A DNA stretch of 64,000 nt from Paludisphaera mucosa (GTDB lineage Bacteria > Planctomycetota > Planctomycetia > Isosphaerales > Isosphaeraceae). The translations under genes and the position numbers were made by a program. This document shows positions 1-9,129 of the stretch, piece after piece. Location of the stretch: NCBI RefSeq assembly GCF_029589435.1, contig NZ_JARRAG010000002.1:2604001-2668000 (forward strand). Reading direction: 5' to 3'. A model generated the notes under the pieces. It was given only the letters and a program-made list of their open reading frames with translations. It searched no databases and was not told the origin of the DNA. Every line of letters starts with the position of its first letter. The stretch's first letter is position 1.

Positions 1-320
1 CGAATCCGGCTAGCGATAGCCAGTGTGGATTCAAGATGTTCCTGCGCGGTCCCGGGCTCGACTTGTTCTCGAACGGCGCCGAGGACGCCTACCTCTTCGA
101 CGTCGAGCTGCTCGCCATGGCCGCAATCCGCGGCTATCGCGTCGCCGAGGTCGAGATCGACTGGGAGGAGGTGCCGGGCTCGAAGGTGCGCCTGGTGCGG
201 GACTCGTGGCGGATGTTGTCCGGGTTGCCGAGGGTGCGGAGGTCCGTACGCTCCCGCAGGCACCCACCCCCCATCGGCGAGGCCGCCGTCCCGACCACAT
301 CGGCCGGAGGGTCGGCGTGA
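1..320 (+). CDS. Glycosyltransferase family 2, C-terminal part (polyprenyl/dolichyl-phosphate glucosyltransferase-like)
   Basis: The reading frame is open from base 3 of the window, so the gene is cut by the left edge and only about 105 residues are visible. The first codons read NPASDSQCGFKMF, and DxQCGFK is a signature of GT2 enzymes that load glucose or mannose onto a polyprenyl phosphate. It is followed by FDVELLAMA and then AEVEIDWEEVPGSKV, the order of motifs seen near the C-terminus of dolichyl-phosphate beta-glucosyltransferase-like proteins. The ATG at 36 lies inside the domain and is not the start. The basic tail after about residue 80 is unremarkable. Such enzymes work on the cytoplasmic face of the membrane and supply lipid-linked sugar to membrane glycosyltransferases like the PIG-V-like neighbour at 456; that link is inferred from position. 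Confidence 0.8.
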   Translation, partial: NPASDSQCGFKMFLRGPGLDLFSNGAEDAYLFDVELLAMAAIRGYRVAEVEIDWEEVPGSKVRLVRDSWRMLSGLPRVRRSVRSRRHPPPIGEAAVPTTSAGGSA

Positions 321-455
321 GCGCCGCGAGACAGACCGACGGCTCGGGATGAATTCGGCCCCATCGCCCTCCCCGGCCGTCCTACCTCGATCGAGTCAGG
401 GCCGACGCGAAGGCCGCGCCGCCAGGCGTCGGGTCGCGGGCCCCGGGGGCCGTGC

Positions 456-1646
456 ATGAAGAACTTCCTCAGAGCCCTGTTCTACGCCTACGCCACGGGC
501 GTTATCGTCCTCGGCGGATTCGCATTCGGCGCGGCCGTGCTCAGGGATTCGCCGGTCCGCGGGACACTCTTCGGGTCGCCCGGGGAATCCTACAGCAACT
601 GGGACGGACAATGGTACAAGTCCATCGCCGAGTCCGGATATCGCTACAGCACCACCGAGCGTTCGAACGCCGTGTTCTTCCCAGCCTATCCGCTGACGGG
701 TTGCCTCGTGTCCCGGCTCACCGGGCTCGGGATCGACGAAGCCCTCCTGCTGACCTCGAACGTCTTCCTGGTGGGCGCCTTCTGGCTGATCCTCGAATAC
801 ATCTCCCTGCGATACGGCCCCGACTGCGATCGCATCGGCGGGTACGCCCTGGTGGCGCTGGGGACCTTGCCCACGGCCTTGTTCTACCGGGTCAACTACT
901 CGGAGTCGATGTTCCTCTTCTTCGTCGCGCTGGCCCTCTACCAGATGGAGCGTGGGGTGCATTCCCTCCTCGTCGCCGTCGTGGTCGGCCTGGCGACGGC
1001 GGTTCGCCCTGTGGGCGTCGCATTGGTCTTGCCCTTCGTCATGGACCTCTGGGGCCGCGGGGGGCGCCCGGGCCGGAAACTCATGCGGATCGCCATGCTC
1101 TCCCCCGTGGCCGTCTGGGGCCTGATGGCGTTCTCCGCGCATCTTTACGACAAGTTCGGCGACCCGATCGCGTTCGTCACGGCGCAGGCCGCATGGGCTC
1201 GACGCCCGCCCGAGCCCCTCATGGACCGGGTTTTTCACCTGCTGGTCTTCGAGCCGGGATGGGTCACGCTGCTGCCCGGCTCGTCGACCTACTGGTACAA
1301 CAACGAGTACCACCACTCGCTCCTCTTCAACATGAGGATCGTGGACCCGGTCTCGTTCCTCGCGACCCTTGGGCTGGTCGCCGCCGGCGCCGTGCGGCGC
1401 TGGCTGACGCCGCGCGAGGTGGCAGCGTCGGCCGGATTGCTCCTCATCGCCTATGTCACCAACGGCTACTCCACGAACATGGTCAGCATGGCGCGCTATT
1501 CGTCGGCGGTCATGCCGATCTACCTGGTCATGGGCCGGATGCTGGCCTCGGTCGAGCCGCCGGCCGCTGCGGCGTTGATCGGCGTGAGCGGCTTCTTCCT
1601 GGGTGCCTTCTCGGCGATGTTCGCGACGTGGCACGTCGTTATCTAG
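456..1646 (+). CDS. PIG-V-like integral membrane glycosyltransferase
   Basis: 396 residues with about nine hydrophobic segments. Near residues 46-75 it reads [17 protein letters not shown] and then FFPAYPL. This W-D-x-x-W-Y ... G-Y ... F-F-P-x-Y-P-L pattern is typical of the PIG-V/mannosyltransferase family of GT-C enzymes, where the Asp in the first luminal loop is the likely catalytic acid or base. These enzymes use a polyprenyl-phosphate sugar on the outer face of the cytoplasmic membrane. The gene lies 135 bp after a GT2 that probably makes such a donor. The acceptor cannot be told from sequence. The ATG at 456 fits the start of the first membrane segment; no strong Shine-Dalgarno sequence is seen. 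Confidence 0.7.
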   Translation: MKNFLRALFYAYATGVIVLGGFAFGAAVLRDSPVRGTLFGSPGESYSNWDGQWYKSIAESGYRYSTTERSNAVFFPAYPLTGCLVSRLTGLGIDEALLLTSNVFLVGAFWLILEYISLRYGPDCDRIGGYALVALGTLPTALFYRVNYSESMFLFFVALALYQMERGVHSLLVAVVVGLATAVRPVGVALVLPFVMDLWGRGGRPGRKLMRIAMLSPVAVWGLMAFSAHLYDKFGDPIAFVTAQAAWARRPPEPLMDRVFHLLVFEPGWVTLLPGSSTYWYNNEYHHSLLFNMRIVDPVSFLATLGLVAAGAVRRWLTPREVAASAGLLLIAYVTNGYSTNMVSMARYSSAVMPIYLVMGRMLASVEPPAAAALIGVSGFFLGAFSAMFATWHVVI

Positions 1647-1752
1647 CGGAAGCCCCCGAGGCCGTCCGGTCCCGAGGGGTCGCGAAGTGAGGTTGAGACG
1701 ACGAGTAGAGCCCCCCCTCGCATCCCGCGTATCGATGAGGAGGATCGACCCC

Positions 1753-3537
1753 ATGTCCTCGATCGTGCTGCTTATCGCCTTGGCGGCCCCTGCGGCCCCG
1801 CCCAGCGATGTCTTGGATGTGGACCTCCGTTCGAACGGGTATGATCGGGCCCTGTTCCGCGCGGATTCCCAGGGCACGCGCGGGCGATGGCTCCTCGAAC
1901 CGGACGGCTTGCAGGCCTTGCTGCCGGCCGGCCCTGCCGGACGGGGCCCCATCAGCCTGAAGGGCCGGTTCCGGCTCGAGGGCGACTTCGAGGTGCTGGC
2001 CGACTTTCGCATACGCGAGCTCCCTCGTCCCCACGCCCCCCGGGGGGCAGGCGACGCGACGGCCTTCAACGCCCTAGAGCTCGTCGTCGCCGGCCCAGGG
2101 GGCTGGACGGTCGTCAGTCGGAAGCACGAGAAGGGCGGCCCGTGTTTCAGCAGCTACGCGGACTTGGGAGGCCGGACGATCGCCTCCCCCTGCCTCGCCG
2201 ACGGCAGGGAGTCCGGCCGCCTGGGCATCCGTCGGGCCGGCGAGACGCTTCATTTCTTCTACGCCGGGCCGGACGGGTCGCACTCGCAGATCGGCGAGGT
2301 CCAGTACGGCTCCGGGCCCGTCGAGGAGGTTTCGATCCAAGTGCACGCGCTGAACACGCTGGACGGCTTGCGCGTCCAGTTCGATCGGATCGTCGTGCTC
2401 GCCGATCGCATCATCAAGGAAGGCTCTCTTCGCTCGGGCTGGGCGGCTAGCGTCCTCCCGGCCGGCGCCGCCGTCATCGCCGCGGCCTCGTTGGTTGGGA
2501 TAGCGATCCGACGCCGAGCGGTCGTGCGCCGCATGGGGGCGTTCGGACGAAGTGGCTTTACGCTGATCGAACTCCTGGCCGCCATCGCGGTCATCGGCGT
2601 GCTGATCGCACTGCTGATCCCGGCGGTGCAGTCGGCTCGCGAGGCCGCGAGGCGGGCGAGCTGCCAGAATAACCTGAGGCAGATCGGCCTAGCCTCCGCC
2701 AACTATCAGGCGACGCTCGGGGTCCTGCCTTTCGGCGTCGGGGGCGGGTCGCCGGCGGGGCGTGAACCTCGCTGGTCCGCCCAATCCCAGATCCTGCCTT
2801 ACCTGGAACAACCGACGCTTTTCCATTCGCTCAACTTCGGCGGCATCCCGTGGAGCCACGGGGACGACCCCTACGCTCCGTTGAACCGGACCGCCCTGGC
2901 GACGACCCTCGCCGGATTGCTCTGTCCGTCCGACCGCATGCGCAGCGACGAGGCGGGAGCCGATCTGGCCGCCGTCACCGGCCCTACGTCCTATCGCGGG
3001 TCGGCCGGGACGATGCCCCGCAATCTTTCGGCCGACTTGCCGGTCGCCAACGGAACCGGGAAGAACGACGGGGTCTTCTGGTTCCAGAGCGCCGTAGGGC
3101 CGGCCGACTTCCGTGACGGCATGAGCTATACCGCCCTGTTCAGCGAGAGATGCCTCGGAGGGCCGGGCCCCGAAGATCGGGGGTCGGATTACTACCTCAC
3201 CGACCAGCGGCCCGATTCCTGCCGGTCGATCTCGCCTGGGACCCCACGCTTCGACGTGACTCATCACCGATCGGGCGGCCGCTGGGGCGACGGCAACGTC
3301 GTCTATACTCGCTACCACCACATCCTACCGCCGCAGGCTCCGAGCTGCTTGGTCGGTGGCTCGAGCGACTATGACGGCCCGATCGTGTCGACGGCGACCA
3401 GCCGGCACTCCGGCGGCGTCAACCTGCTGCTGGCCGACGGGACGGTCCGCTTCGTGAAGCAGCAAGTCTCCGAGCCGGTTTGGAAAGCCCTGGCGACCGT
3501 CTCGGGGGGGGAGGCGTTCTCTCAGGACGCGTATTGA
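1753..3537 (+). CDS. Fusion: DUF1583-like sugar-binding-type domain + membrane segment + DUF1559 pseudopilin-like domain
   Basis: 594 residues. The start is placed at ATG 1753 because a perfect AGGAGG sits at 1738-1743, nine bases upstream; an ATG at 1735 would overlap that site. Residues 20-235 form a beta-rich domain like the planctomycete DUF1583/LamG-like regions. A hydrophobic segment follows at about 236-258. At residue 268 comes a type IV prepilin signal, [21 protein letters not shown], continuing into [24 protein letters not shown], the hallmark of DUF1559 proteins. The C-terminal part ends with the usual [10 protein letters not shown] motif. DUF1559 proteins normally begin with the prepilin signal, so its internal position is odd. 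An in-frame ATG at 2533 would give a normal DUF1559 start but has no good Shine-Dalgarno sequence. Function is unknown; the protein is probably envelope-associated. Confidence 0.85.
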   Translation: MSSIVLLIALAAPAAPPSDVLDVDLRSNGYDRALFRADSQGTRGRWLLEPDGLQALLPAGPAGRGPISLKGRFRLEGDFEVLADFRIRELPRPHAPRGAGDATAFNALELVVAGPGGWTVVSRKHEKGGPCFSSYADLGGRTIASPCLADGRESGRLGIRRAGETLHFFYAGPDGSHSQIGEVQYGSGPVEEVSIQVHALNTLDGLRVQFDRIVVLADRIIKEGSLRSGWAASVLPAGAAVIAAASLVGIAIRRRAVVRRMGAFGRSGFTLIELLAAIAVIGVLIALLIPAVQSAREAARRASCQNNLRQIGLASANYQATLGVLPFGVGGGSPAGREPRWSAQSQILPYLEQPTLFHSLNFGGIPWSHGDDPYAPLNRTALATTLAGLLCPSDRMRSDEAGADLAAVTGPTSYRGSAGTMPRNLSADLPVANGTGKNDGVFWFQSAVGPADFRDGMSYTALFSERCLGGPGPEDRGSDYYLTDQRPDSCRSISPGTPRFDVTHHRSGGRWGDGNVVYTRYHHILPPQAPSCLVGGSSDYDGPIVSTATSRHSGGVNLLLADGTVRFVKQQVSEPVWKALATVSGGEAFSQDAY

Positions 3538-4488
3538 TCACGGCACGTGCGTCGCGAGTCATCGGAGACGGCGTGGCCAAGCCCTCGTCTTCAAAAATTG
3601 TCATTATGAACAAATCTTTGTCATCTCGCAAAACTCCGTACGGGAAGAGCCGCGTCTCGTCTCGGGTGGACGCCCTGCCCTTCACGAATTCCATTTTCCT
3701 GAATCCTCGCGCCGACGACCATCCACCGTCGAATCCGCCGCGACCCGATCCTCCGTCCCTTCTCCTCGTGATTCAACCGTCTGGGTCACGACGAATCACC
3801 GACCCTAGTCGTCGCCTCAAGTGGGCGCTCAGCAGTGCCGCCGTCTGCGTCATGCTCCGCTTCGACGCCTCCCCGCCCCGTACGGCCTCGTCGGTCACGA
3901 CGAATCGACGAGCCGCTTGAAGCGGTCCGAGACGCTCACGGCGACATGCCGTTCCGCGACCTCATGACCGACGACGAACTGATCCAGATGGGCGACCGGC
4001 GACTTCAGCGATCGCGCGAAGGCGAGCGTTTCCTCCCACTAGCGCGAAACGAAGTCGGGGGTCGGCTCGGGTATGGGTTGGGGGGAGGTCTAGGCGACAG
4101 GCTGGGCGGCTCGATCGACGCGGATGCGGATGAGGGGTCGGTGCCGCCCTGGCAGAGCGAGACGTTCGGGTCGACGCAAAAGTCGCAGACGGCGGGGTTC
4201 GTCGAGCGTGGTCACGCCGAGAGCGAGGAGATTCGAGACCACCTCGCGACGGGTGGCCAGACTTCGCCGCCTGTAAAGTCGGGTTGGAGAGTAGTGAGAC
4301 GGGCGGGGCATACAGAAGCCGGGTACCGCGGAGAGATCCACGAAGAAGGCGACCCTCTCAGGTCGCCGGGGGCAAGAATCGATTTCTTGAAAGCCGAACG
4401 AAAACCGGAAAAATCGTAATCCGTCCGCAACCCCTAATCGCAAGCCCAGTCGCCCTGCCGCAAGTCCTTGGGAGGGGAAACTCTATAA
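3538..4488. other. 950-bp region without a supportable gene
   Basis: Between the DUF1559 fusion and tRNA-Val. Open frames exist (for example 3835-4419 on the plus strand and 4090-4443 on the minus strand), but none has a Shine-Dalgarno sequence, a recognisable domain or the third-position GC pattern of neighbouring genes. Base composition is mixed, with an AT-richer patch around 3590-3650. It may be a decayed gene or a dead element. No repeats, hairpins of note or RNA gene were recognised. Confidence 0.5.
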
Positions 4489-4561
4489 TGGGCGGCATTG
4501 GATTTGAACCAATGACTTCCACCGTGTGAGGATGGCACTCTAACCACTGAGTTAGCCGCCC
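4489..4561 (-). tRNA. tRNA-Val (anticodon CAC)
   Basis: The minus strand folds into a standard cloverleaf. The acceptor arm is GGGCGGC paired with GCCGCCC. The D-arm contains CTCAGTGGTTAGAG. The anticodon stem CCATC/GGTGG closes the loop CTCACAC, giving anticodon CAC for GUG codons. The T-arm is ATTGG-TTCAAAT-CCAAT. The discriminator base is A, and no CCA is encoded, so it must be added after transcription. The length of 73 nt is normal. No other tRNA lies nearby. Confidence 0.95.
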
Positions 4562-4789
4562 GGCGTGTTCGCAGTTGCGACACGAGTATTTTAACGGCTG
4601 AAGCAGAGGTCCGCAAGGCGGCCGGATGTCTTGAGGACGATATTCATGGGGCTTCCTACGGGGCTCGCCTGTGACGCGAGTCGGGGTCGTGGAGAGGTTT
4701 GGGTGGGGGGTTGCCCGCGTAGGGTGGGCTCCTTAAAGTGATGGCTCGCAGTCTGTTCAAATGTCCGTCTGACGAATGGCGAGACGACC

Positions 4790-6103
4790 ATGCCTCCTTT
4801 CTTCCCTGACGTGCCGAAGATCCAGTACGGCGGCCCCAAGTCGCGGAATCCGCTGGAGTTCAAACACTACGACCCGGACGCGGTCGTCGGCGAGAAGACG
4901 ATGAAGGAGCATCTGCGGTTCTCCGTCGTCTACTGGCACACGTTCTGCAACCCGCTCTCCGATCCCTTCGGCGCCGGCACGGCGCAACGGCCGTGGGAAG
5001 ACGGGAGCCAGTCGGTCGCCAACGCTCAGACCCGCGCCCGGGCGGCGTTCGAGTTCTTCGAGAAGCTCGGCGCCCCGTTCTACGCCTTCCACGACCGCGA
5101 CGTCGCCCCCGAGGGACGCAACCTCAAGGAGAGCCACGCCAACCTCGACGCCGTCGTCAAGGTCCTCAAGGAGGAGCAGGAGCGGACGGGCGTCAAGCTC
5201 CTGTGGGGGACCGCGAACCTCTTCTCGAACCCTCGCTACATGCACGGGGCGGCCACGAGCCCCAACTTCGACGTCTTCGCGTTCGCCGCCGCCCAGGTCA
5301 AGAAGGCCATGGAAGTGACGCTCGAACTGGGAGGGACCGGCTACACCTTCTGGGGGGGCCGCGAGGGGTACATGACCCTCCTGAACACCGACATGAAGCG
5401 CGAGGTCGACCACCTCGGCCGATTCCTGCACATGGCGGTCGATTACAAGAAGCAGATCGGCTTCAACGGGACGTTCTACATCGAGCCCAAGCCCAAGGAG
5501 CCGACGAAGCACCAGTACGACTCGGACGCCGCGGCCTGCCTGAACTTCCTCCGCACGTACGACCTGCTCCCCCACTTCAAGCTCAACCTTGAGACCAACC
5601 ACGCCACGCTGGCGGGCCACGAGATGATGCACGAGATGGAGGTCGCCATCGGCTCCGGGGCCCTCGGCTCGATCGACGCCAACACGGGGGATTACCTGCT
5701 GGGCTGGGACACCGACCAGTTCCCGACCAACATCTACCTCACCGCGCAGTGCATGATCTGCCTGCTGCAGATGGGCGGCTTCACGACCGGGGGCGTCAAC
5801 TTCGACGCCAAGGTCCGGCGCGAGAGCTTCGAGCCCTTGGACCTGTTCCTCGCCCACATCGGCGGAATGGACGCATTCGCGCGAGGGCTCAAGATCGCCC
5901 ACGCGATCCTCGAGGACGGCCGGTTCGCCGAGTTCGTCAAGGAACGCTACGCGAGCTGGGACTGCGAGCTGGGCCGGCGCGTCGAGGCGGGCCGCGCGAG
6001 TTTCTCCGACCTGGAGGCCTACATCGCCCCCAAGGGGGACGCCGCGAGGAACGCCAGCGGTCGCCAGGAGATGCTGGAGAACCTGTTCAACGACTACATC
6101 TGA
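4790..6103 (+). CDS. xylA: Xylose isomerase
   Basis: 437 residues, the usual length of class II xylose isomerases, which interconvert D-xylose and D-xylulose in the cytoplasm (many also act on glucose/fructose). The catalytic His-Asp pair is in HDRDV at residues 101-105. Metal ligands and substrate contacts are visible in FWGGREGY (188-195), [13 protein letters not shown] (232-244), [11 protein letters not shown] (267-277), DANTGD (296-301) and GWDTDQ (305-310). No xylulokinase or transporter gene is adjacent, so the gene stands alone. A strong GC-rich hairpin follows the stop codon. Confidence 0.97.
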   Translation: MPPFFPDVPKIQYGGPKSRNPLEFKHYDPDAVVGEKTMKEHLRFSVVYWHTFCNPLSDPFGAGTAQRPWEDGSQSVANAQTRARAAFEFFEKLGAPFYAFHDRDVAPEGRNLKESHANLDAVVKVLKEEQERTGVKLLWGTANLFSNPRYMHGAATSPNFDVFAFAAAQVKKAMEVTLELGGTGYTFWGGREGYMTLLNTDMKREVDHLGRFLHMAVDYKKQIGFNGTFYIEPKPKEPTKHQYDSDAAACLNFLRTYDLLPHFKLNLETNHATLAGHEMMHEMEVAIGSGALGSIDANTGDYLLGWDTDQFPTNIYLTAQCMICLLQMGGFTTGGVNFDAKVRRESFEPLDLFLAHIGGMDAFARGLKIAHAILEDGRFAEFVKERYASWDCELGRRVEAGRASFSDLEAYIAPKGDAARNASGRQEMLENLFNDYI

Positions 6104-6112
6104 GGATGCGTC

Positions 6113-6146
6113 GGCGGGCGGGCGCGAAACGTCGCGCCCTCCCGCC
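6113..6146. terminator. GC-rich hairpin between convergent xylA and pfpI-like gene
   Basis: A 15-bp arm at 6113-6127 pairs with 6132-6146 at 14 of 15 positions around the loop AACG. It lies ten bases after the xylA stop codon and ends 26 bases before the stop of the convergent gene, so it could serve both. There is no T-tract on either side, so termination would depend on the hairpin alone or on Rho. Confidence 0.65.
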
Positions 6147-6172
6147 GCAAGGTCGATCGACCATCGCTCGAC

Positions 6173-6703
6173 TCAGGCGTGTTCGGCCAGGGTGGCGAAG
6201 ATGCCCTGCATGAAGGCCGGCAGGTCTTCGGGCGTGCGGCTGGTGACGATGTTGCCGTCGCGGACGCAGGCGCCGTCCTGCCAGATCCCGCCGGCGTTCT
6301 CGACGTCGTCGCGGATCGCGAAGAAGCCGGTGACGTTGCGGCCCTTGATGCAGTGGGCCGAGCAGAGCATCCAGGGGCCGTGGCAGATGGCCGCGACCAC
6401 CTTGCCGAGGCTCGCCGCGCGGGCGACCAGCTCGATCATGGCCGGCGTGCGCCGCATGTGGTCGGGCGAGTAGCCGCCGGGGATGACGACCAGGTCGAAG
6501 TCCTCGGCCTTGACGTCCGACGCCGCGACGTCGGCCTTGGCGGGATAGCCGTGCTTCGAGGCGTAGCTCTCGCCGGCCTTCGGGCCGACGATCTTCACGT
6601 CGCAGCCGGCCTCGCGAAGCCGGTAGACGGGGTACCAGAGTTCCAGGTCCTCGTAGAACTTCTCGACCAGGACCGCCGCGGACTTGCCGCCGAGACTGCT
6701 CAT
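6173..6703 (-). CDS. DJ-1/PfpI family protein (type 1 glutamine amidotransferase-like)
   Basis: 176 residues, the size of PfpI/YhbO-type proteins. The nucleophile elbow reads AICHGPWML with the Cys followed by His, as in PfpI peptidase/deglycase-like members. An acidic residue contributed by the earlier [12 protein letters not shown] region completes the usual active site. Members have been reported as proteases, chaperones or deglycases, and sequence alone cannot choose between them. It is probably cytoplasmic. It is preceded at the 5' side by an epimerase gene on the same strand with a 65-bp gap, so the two may be co-transcribed. Confidence 0.88.
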   Translation of the reverse strand: MSSLGGKSAAVLVEKFYEDLELWYPVYRLREAGCDVKIVGPKAGESYASKHGYPAKADVAASDVKAEDFDLVVIPGGYSPDHMRRTPAMIELVARAASLGKVVAAICHGPWMLCSAHCIKGRNVTGFFAIRDDVENAGGIWQDGACVRDGNIVTSRTPEDLPAFMQGIFATLAEHA

Positions 6704-6768
6704 TCAGGGACTCCCTCGCTGGGTGGTTCGATCGTGCGGGTGAACGGTTGGGCTCGGGGTCGGCGGCG

Positions 6769-7812
6769 TCAGCCGCGGGCGGCCGGCGCGGGGGACGGGG
6801 CCTCGCCCCGGGCCGGCGGGGCGTGCTCGGCCATGGCGCGGGCGATCGCCTCGTCGAAGCCGTAGGGGGGCTTGTAGCCCAGCACTTTGCGCGCCTTGGC
6901 GATGGAATAGTCGAGGTGCAGGCCCAGGAACTTGTAACGGGCCTTGTTGATGATCGGCGCGTCCTTGCGGCCGCGGAGCCGGGCCCCGCCTTCCACGACC
7001 ACGGCCAGGAACTTGGCCAGCTTCAGGGGGATCTTCCGGGTCGGGGCGGGGAGGCCGGCCAGCTCGGCGACGCGGCCGACGAACCGCCGCTTGCTGACGT
7101 CCTCGCCGTCGGTCAGGTTGAAGACCTGGCCCACCGCCTCGGGGGTCTCGGCGGCGAGGAAAATGCCTTCGACCAGGTTCTTGGCGTAGATGCAGTTGAG
7201 GGCCTGCTCCCCCGAGCCGAAGTACGCGAAGGTCCCCCGGCGCAGGTTCGTCAGCAGCTTCGGCAACACGGTGCGGTCGCGCTCGCCGTAGATGAACCCG
7301 GGGCGGACGACCACGACCGCCAGGCCCTTGTCCTTGCAATAGGACAGGGCCAGGGCCTCGGCCTCGGTCTTGGAGCGGGTGTAGGCGTCGAGCGACTCGG
7401 CGGCGGGCGGGGTGGTCTCGTCGGTCCCGTAGTGGTCGCGGCCCTCGTAGACGCCCAGCGAGCTGACGTGGACGAACCGCTCGACCCGGGCGGCGACGGC
7501 GGCGTCGAGGAGCAGGCGGAGGGCGTCGACGTTCAGCCGGCGGAACTCGGCGAGGGTCCCCCAGTCGCCGACCTTGGCGGCGCAGTTGAAGATCCAGTCG
7601 GCGCCCTCGGCGCCGCGGGCGAGCGCGGCGGGGTCTTCGAGGTCGCCGAGCACCTTCTCGACGCCCCACTCGTCGAGCTTGCGGACGTCGCTGGTGGGGC
7701 GGACCAGGGCGCGGACGCGGTGGCCGCGGGCCAGGGCCTCCTCGACCGCGTGGCCGCCCACGAGGCCGGTGGCGCCGGTCACGAAGATCGTCTTGGGGCT
7801 GCTGCTGCTCAT
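6769..7812 (-). CDS. NAD(P)-dependent epimerase/dehydratase (extended SDR, 3-beta-HSD-like)
   Basis: 347 residues from the ATG at 7812. An upstream in-frame ATG at 7866 would add 18 residues of low-complexity sequence ahead of the fold and is less likely. The Rossmann motif TGATGLVGG is at residues 12-20 and the catalytic Y-x-x-x-K at Tyr144/Lys148, with HVSSLGVYEG just before. These mark an extended short-chain dehydrogenase that binds NAD(P) and acts on a nucleotide sugar or a sterol-like substrate. The substrate cannot be assigned. The C-terminal 20 residues are Ala/Pro-rich. It probably forms an operon with the PfpI-like gene downstream. Confidence 0.88.
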   Translation of the reverse strand: MSSSSPKTIFVTGATGLVGGHAVEEALARGHRVRALVRPTSDVRKLDEWGVEKVLGDLEDPAALARGAEGADWIFNCAAKVGDWGTLAEFRRLNVDALRLLLDAAVAARVERFVHVSSLGVYEGRDHYGTDETTPPAAESLDAYTRSKTEAEALALSYCKDKGLAVVVVRPGFIYGERDRTVLPKLLTNLRRGTFAYFGSGEQALNCIYAKNLVEGIFLAAETPEAVGQVFNLTDGEDVSKRRFVGRVAELAGLPAPTRKIPLKLAKFLAVVVEGGARLRGRKDAPIINKARYKFLGLHLDYSIAKARKVLGYKPPYGFDEAIARAMAEHAPPARGEAPSPAPAARG

Positions 7813-8145
7813 GGCGTACGGGTCTCGACCGCGGGCGGATGCCGTCCACGGGCCTGGCGCGGTCATGCTTCCAGGCCGGCTCGACGGGGGAAGGTCCGAC
7901 GTCGGCCCCCCTCGATCCTACCCGATGGGCCGCGGCGGTCAAACCGGCCGACGGCCGAGGTCCGGGCCGGCGGCCGCGGCCCCGAGTTAGGGGTGGCCTT
8001 CGGATCGCCGGTCGGTGTAGTGTGGAGTCATCGACATCGCATCGCCCCTTCGCACCGGCCCGTCGAGCACAGCCCGGACGATCGCGGCGAGGGCCCGCAT
8101 CCGGTCGTGCGGGATCGTCAAGACGGACGGAAGGGACAGCTCGTC
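7813..8145. other. Divergent intergenic region
   Basis: 333 bp between the minus-strand epimerase and the plus-strand dksA-like/lspA pair. It should hold promoters for both, but no clear -35/-10 pair, operator palindrome or riboswitch was recognised in this GC-rich stretch. Confidence 0.5.
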
Positions 8146-8532
8146 ATGGCCGCAAGCCTCAAACCGGAAGAAATCGGCTCGTACCGTCGTCTCCTCGAAG
8201 ACCTCGGCGACCGGCTCCGCGGGAACGTCGACCGCATGACCGACGAAGCCCTGCGGCGCAACCAGGGCGAGGCCTCGACGAACCTCTCGAACGTGCCCCT
8301 GCACATGGCCGACGTGGGGACCGAGAACTACGACCAGGAGTTCACCCTCGGGCTGATCGAGAACGAGCAGGAGACGCTCAAGCTCATCGACGAGGCCATG
8401 GTCCGCATCGGCGACGGCACCTACGGCCACTGCGCGGAATGCGACCAGCCGATCGCCAAGGCCCGGCTCTCCGCCCTCCCCTACACCCGCTACTGCATCG
8501 AGTGCGCACGGAAGCTGGAGAACCCGGAATGA
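8146..8532 (+). CDS. DksA/TraR family zinc-finger protein
   Basis: 128 residues. The C-terminal half reads GTYGHCAECDQPIAKARL and later YCIEC, giving a four-Cys zinc finger (Cys96, Cys99, Cys117, Cys120) of the DksA/TraR type. The N-terminal half is an acidic helical region that probably makes the coiled coil entering the RNA polymerase secondary channel. Family members modulate transcription, often with ppGpp. The start at 8146 follows a purine-rich GGAAGGGA. The last codons overlap lspA in an ATGA arrangement (8529-8532), which suggests translational coupling. Confidence 0.93.
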   Translation: MAASLKPEEIGSYRRLLEDLGDRLRGNVDRMTDEALRRNQGEASTNLSNVPLHMADVGTENYDQEFTLGLIENEQETLKLIDEAMVRIGDGTYGHCAECDQPIAKARLSALPYTRYCIECARKLENPE

Positions 8533-9110
8533 CGCGACGGATCGCGACGAGCCGTTGGATCCTGTTCCTGGGGCTGGCGCTCGGCGGCGCGGCCTTCGAC
8601 CTGGCGACCAAGTCGATCATCTTCCAGGAGGTCGGCGCGCCCCCCTCCGCCCCCGTGGCCGTGATCCGCGACGTCCTGGAGCTGCGCACGAGCTACAACC
8701 CCGGCGCGCTCTGGGGATTCGGCCGCGACCTGCCGCACAGCAGCCTGATCTTCGCCGGCCTGTCGGTGGTGGCGGGCGTGGCGATCGTGGGCTGGCTCTT
8801 CGTGGGCGGCGCGGCGGCGAGCCTCCCTTTGACCTTCGCGCTCGGCCTGATCATGGCGGGGGCGATCGGCAACTGCTACGACCGCGTGGTCTTCGGCCAC
8901 GTCCGCGACTTCGTGCACTTCCACATCGATTCCATCAACTTCGACTGGGCCATCTTCAACTTCGCCGACTGCATGCTGGTCGTCGGGGCCCTGACCCTGG
9001 TCCTCTTCGCGCTCCGGCCCGAGCCGGCGCCGGTCGAGCCCTCGGCCGCGCCGGACGAGAGCCCGGCGGCCGCCCCGCTCGCCCGCGATGCGGAGTCGCT
9101 GCCCACCTAG
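8529..9110 (+). CDS. lspA: Lipoprotein signal peptidase (signal peptidase II)
   Basis: 193 residues with four membrane segments. The catalytic aspartates lie in the two family boxes: Asp118 in GNCYDR and Asp147 in FNFAD. The N-terminal NPGALWGF motif and the RDFVHFHI segment are also present. The enzyme removes signal peptides from prolipoproteins in the cytoplasmic membrane. The start ATG overlaps the stop of the dksA-like gene (ATGA). The roughly 30-residue Pro/Ala/Glu-rich tail is longer than in E. coli LspA. It ends 19 bp from the convergent glnA. Confidence 0.96.
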   Translation: MTRRIATSRWILFLGLALGGAAFDLATKSIIFQEVGAPPSAPVAVIRDVLELRTSYNPGALWGFGRDLPHSSLIFAGLSVVAGVAIVGWLFVGGAAASLPLTFALGLIMAGAIGNCYDRVVFGHVRDFVHFHIDSINFDWAIFNFADCMLVVGALTLVLFALRPEPAPVEPSAAPDESPAAAPLARDAESLPT

Positions 9111-9129
9111 TGAAGCGGCCGCCCGCCGC

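Noticed and set aside
3835-4419. A 194-codon plus-strand open frame as a possible gene
   Set aside because: There is no ribosome site or recognised domain, and codon use is unlike the neighbours. It is mentioned only as part of the unexplained gap.
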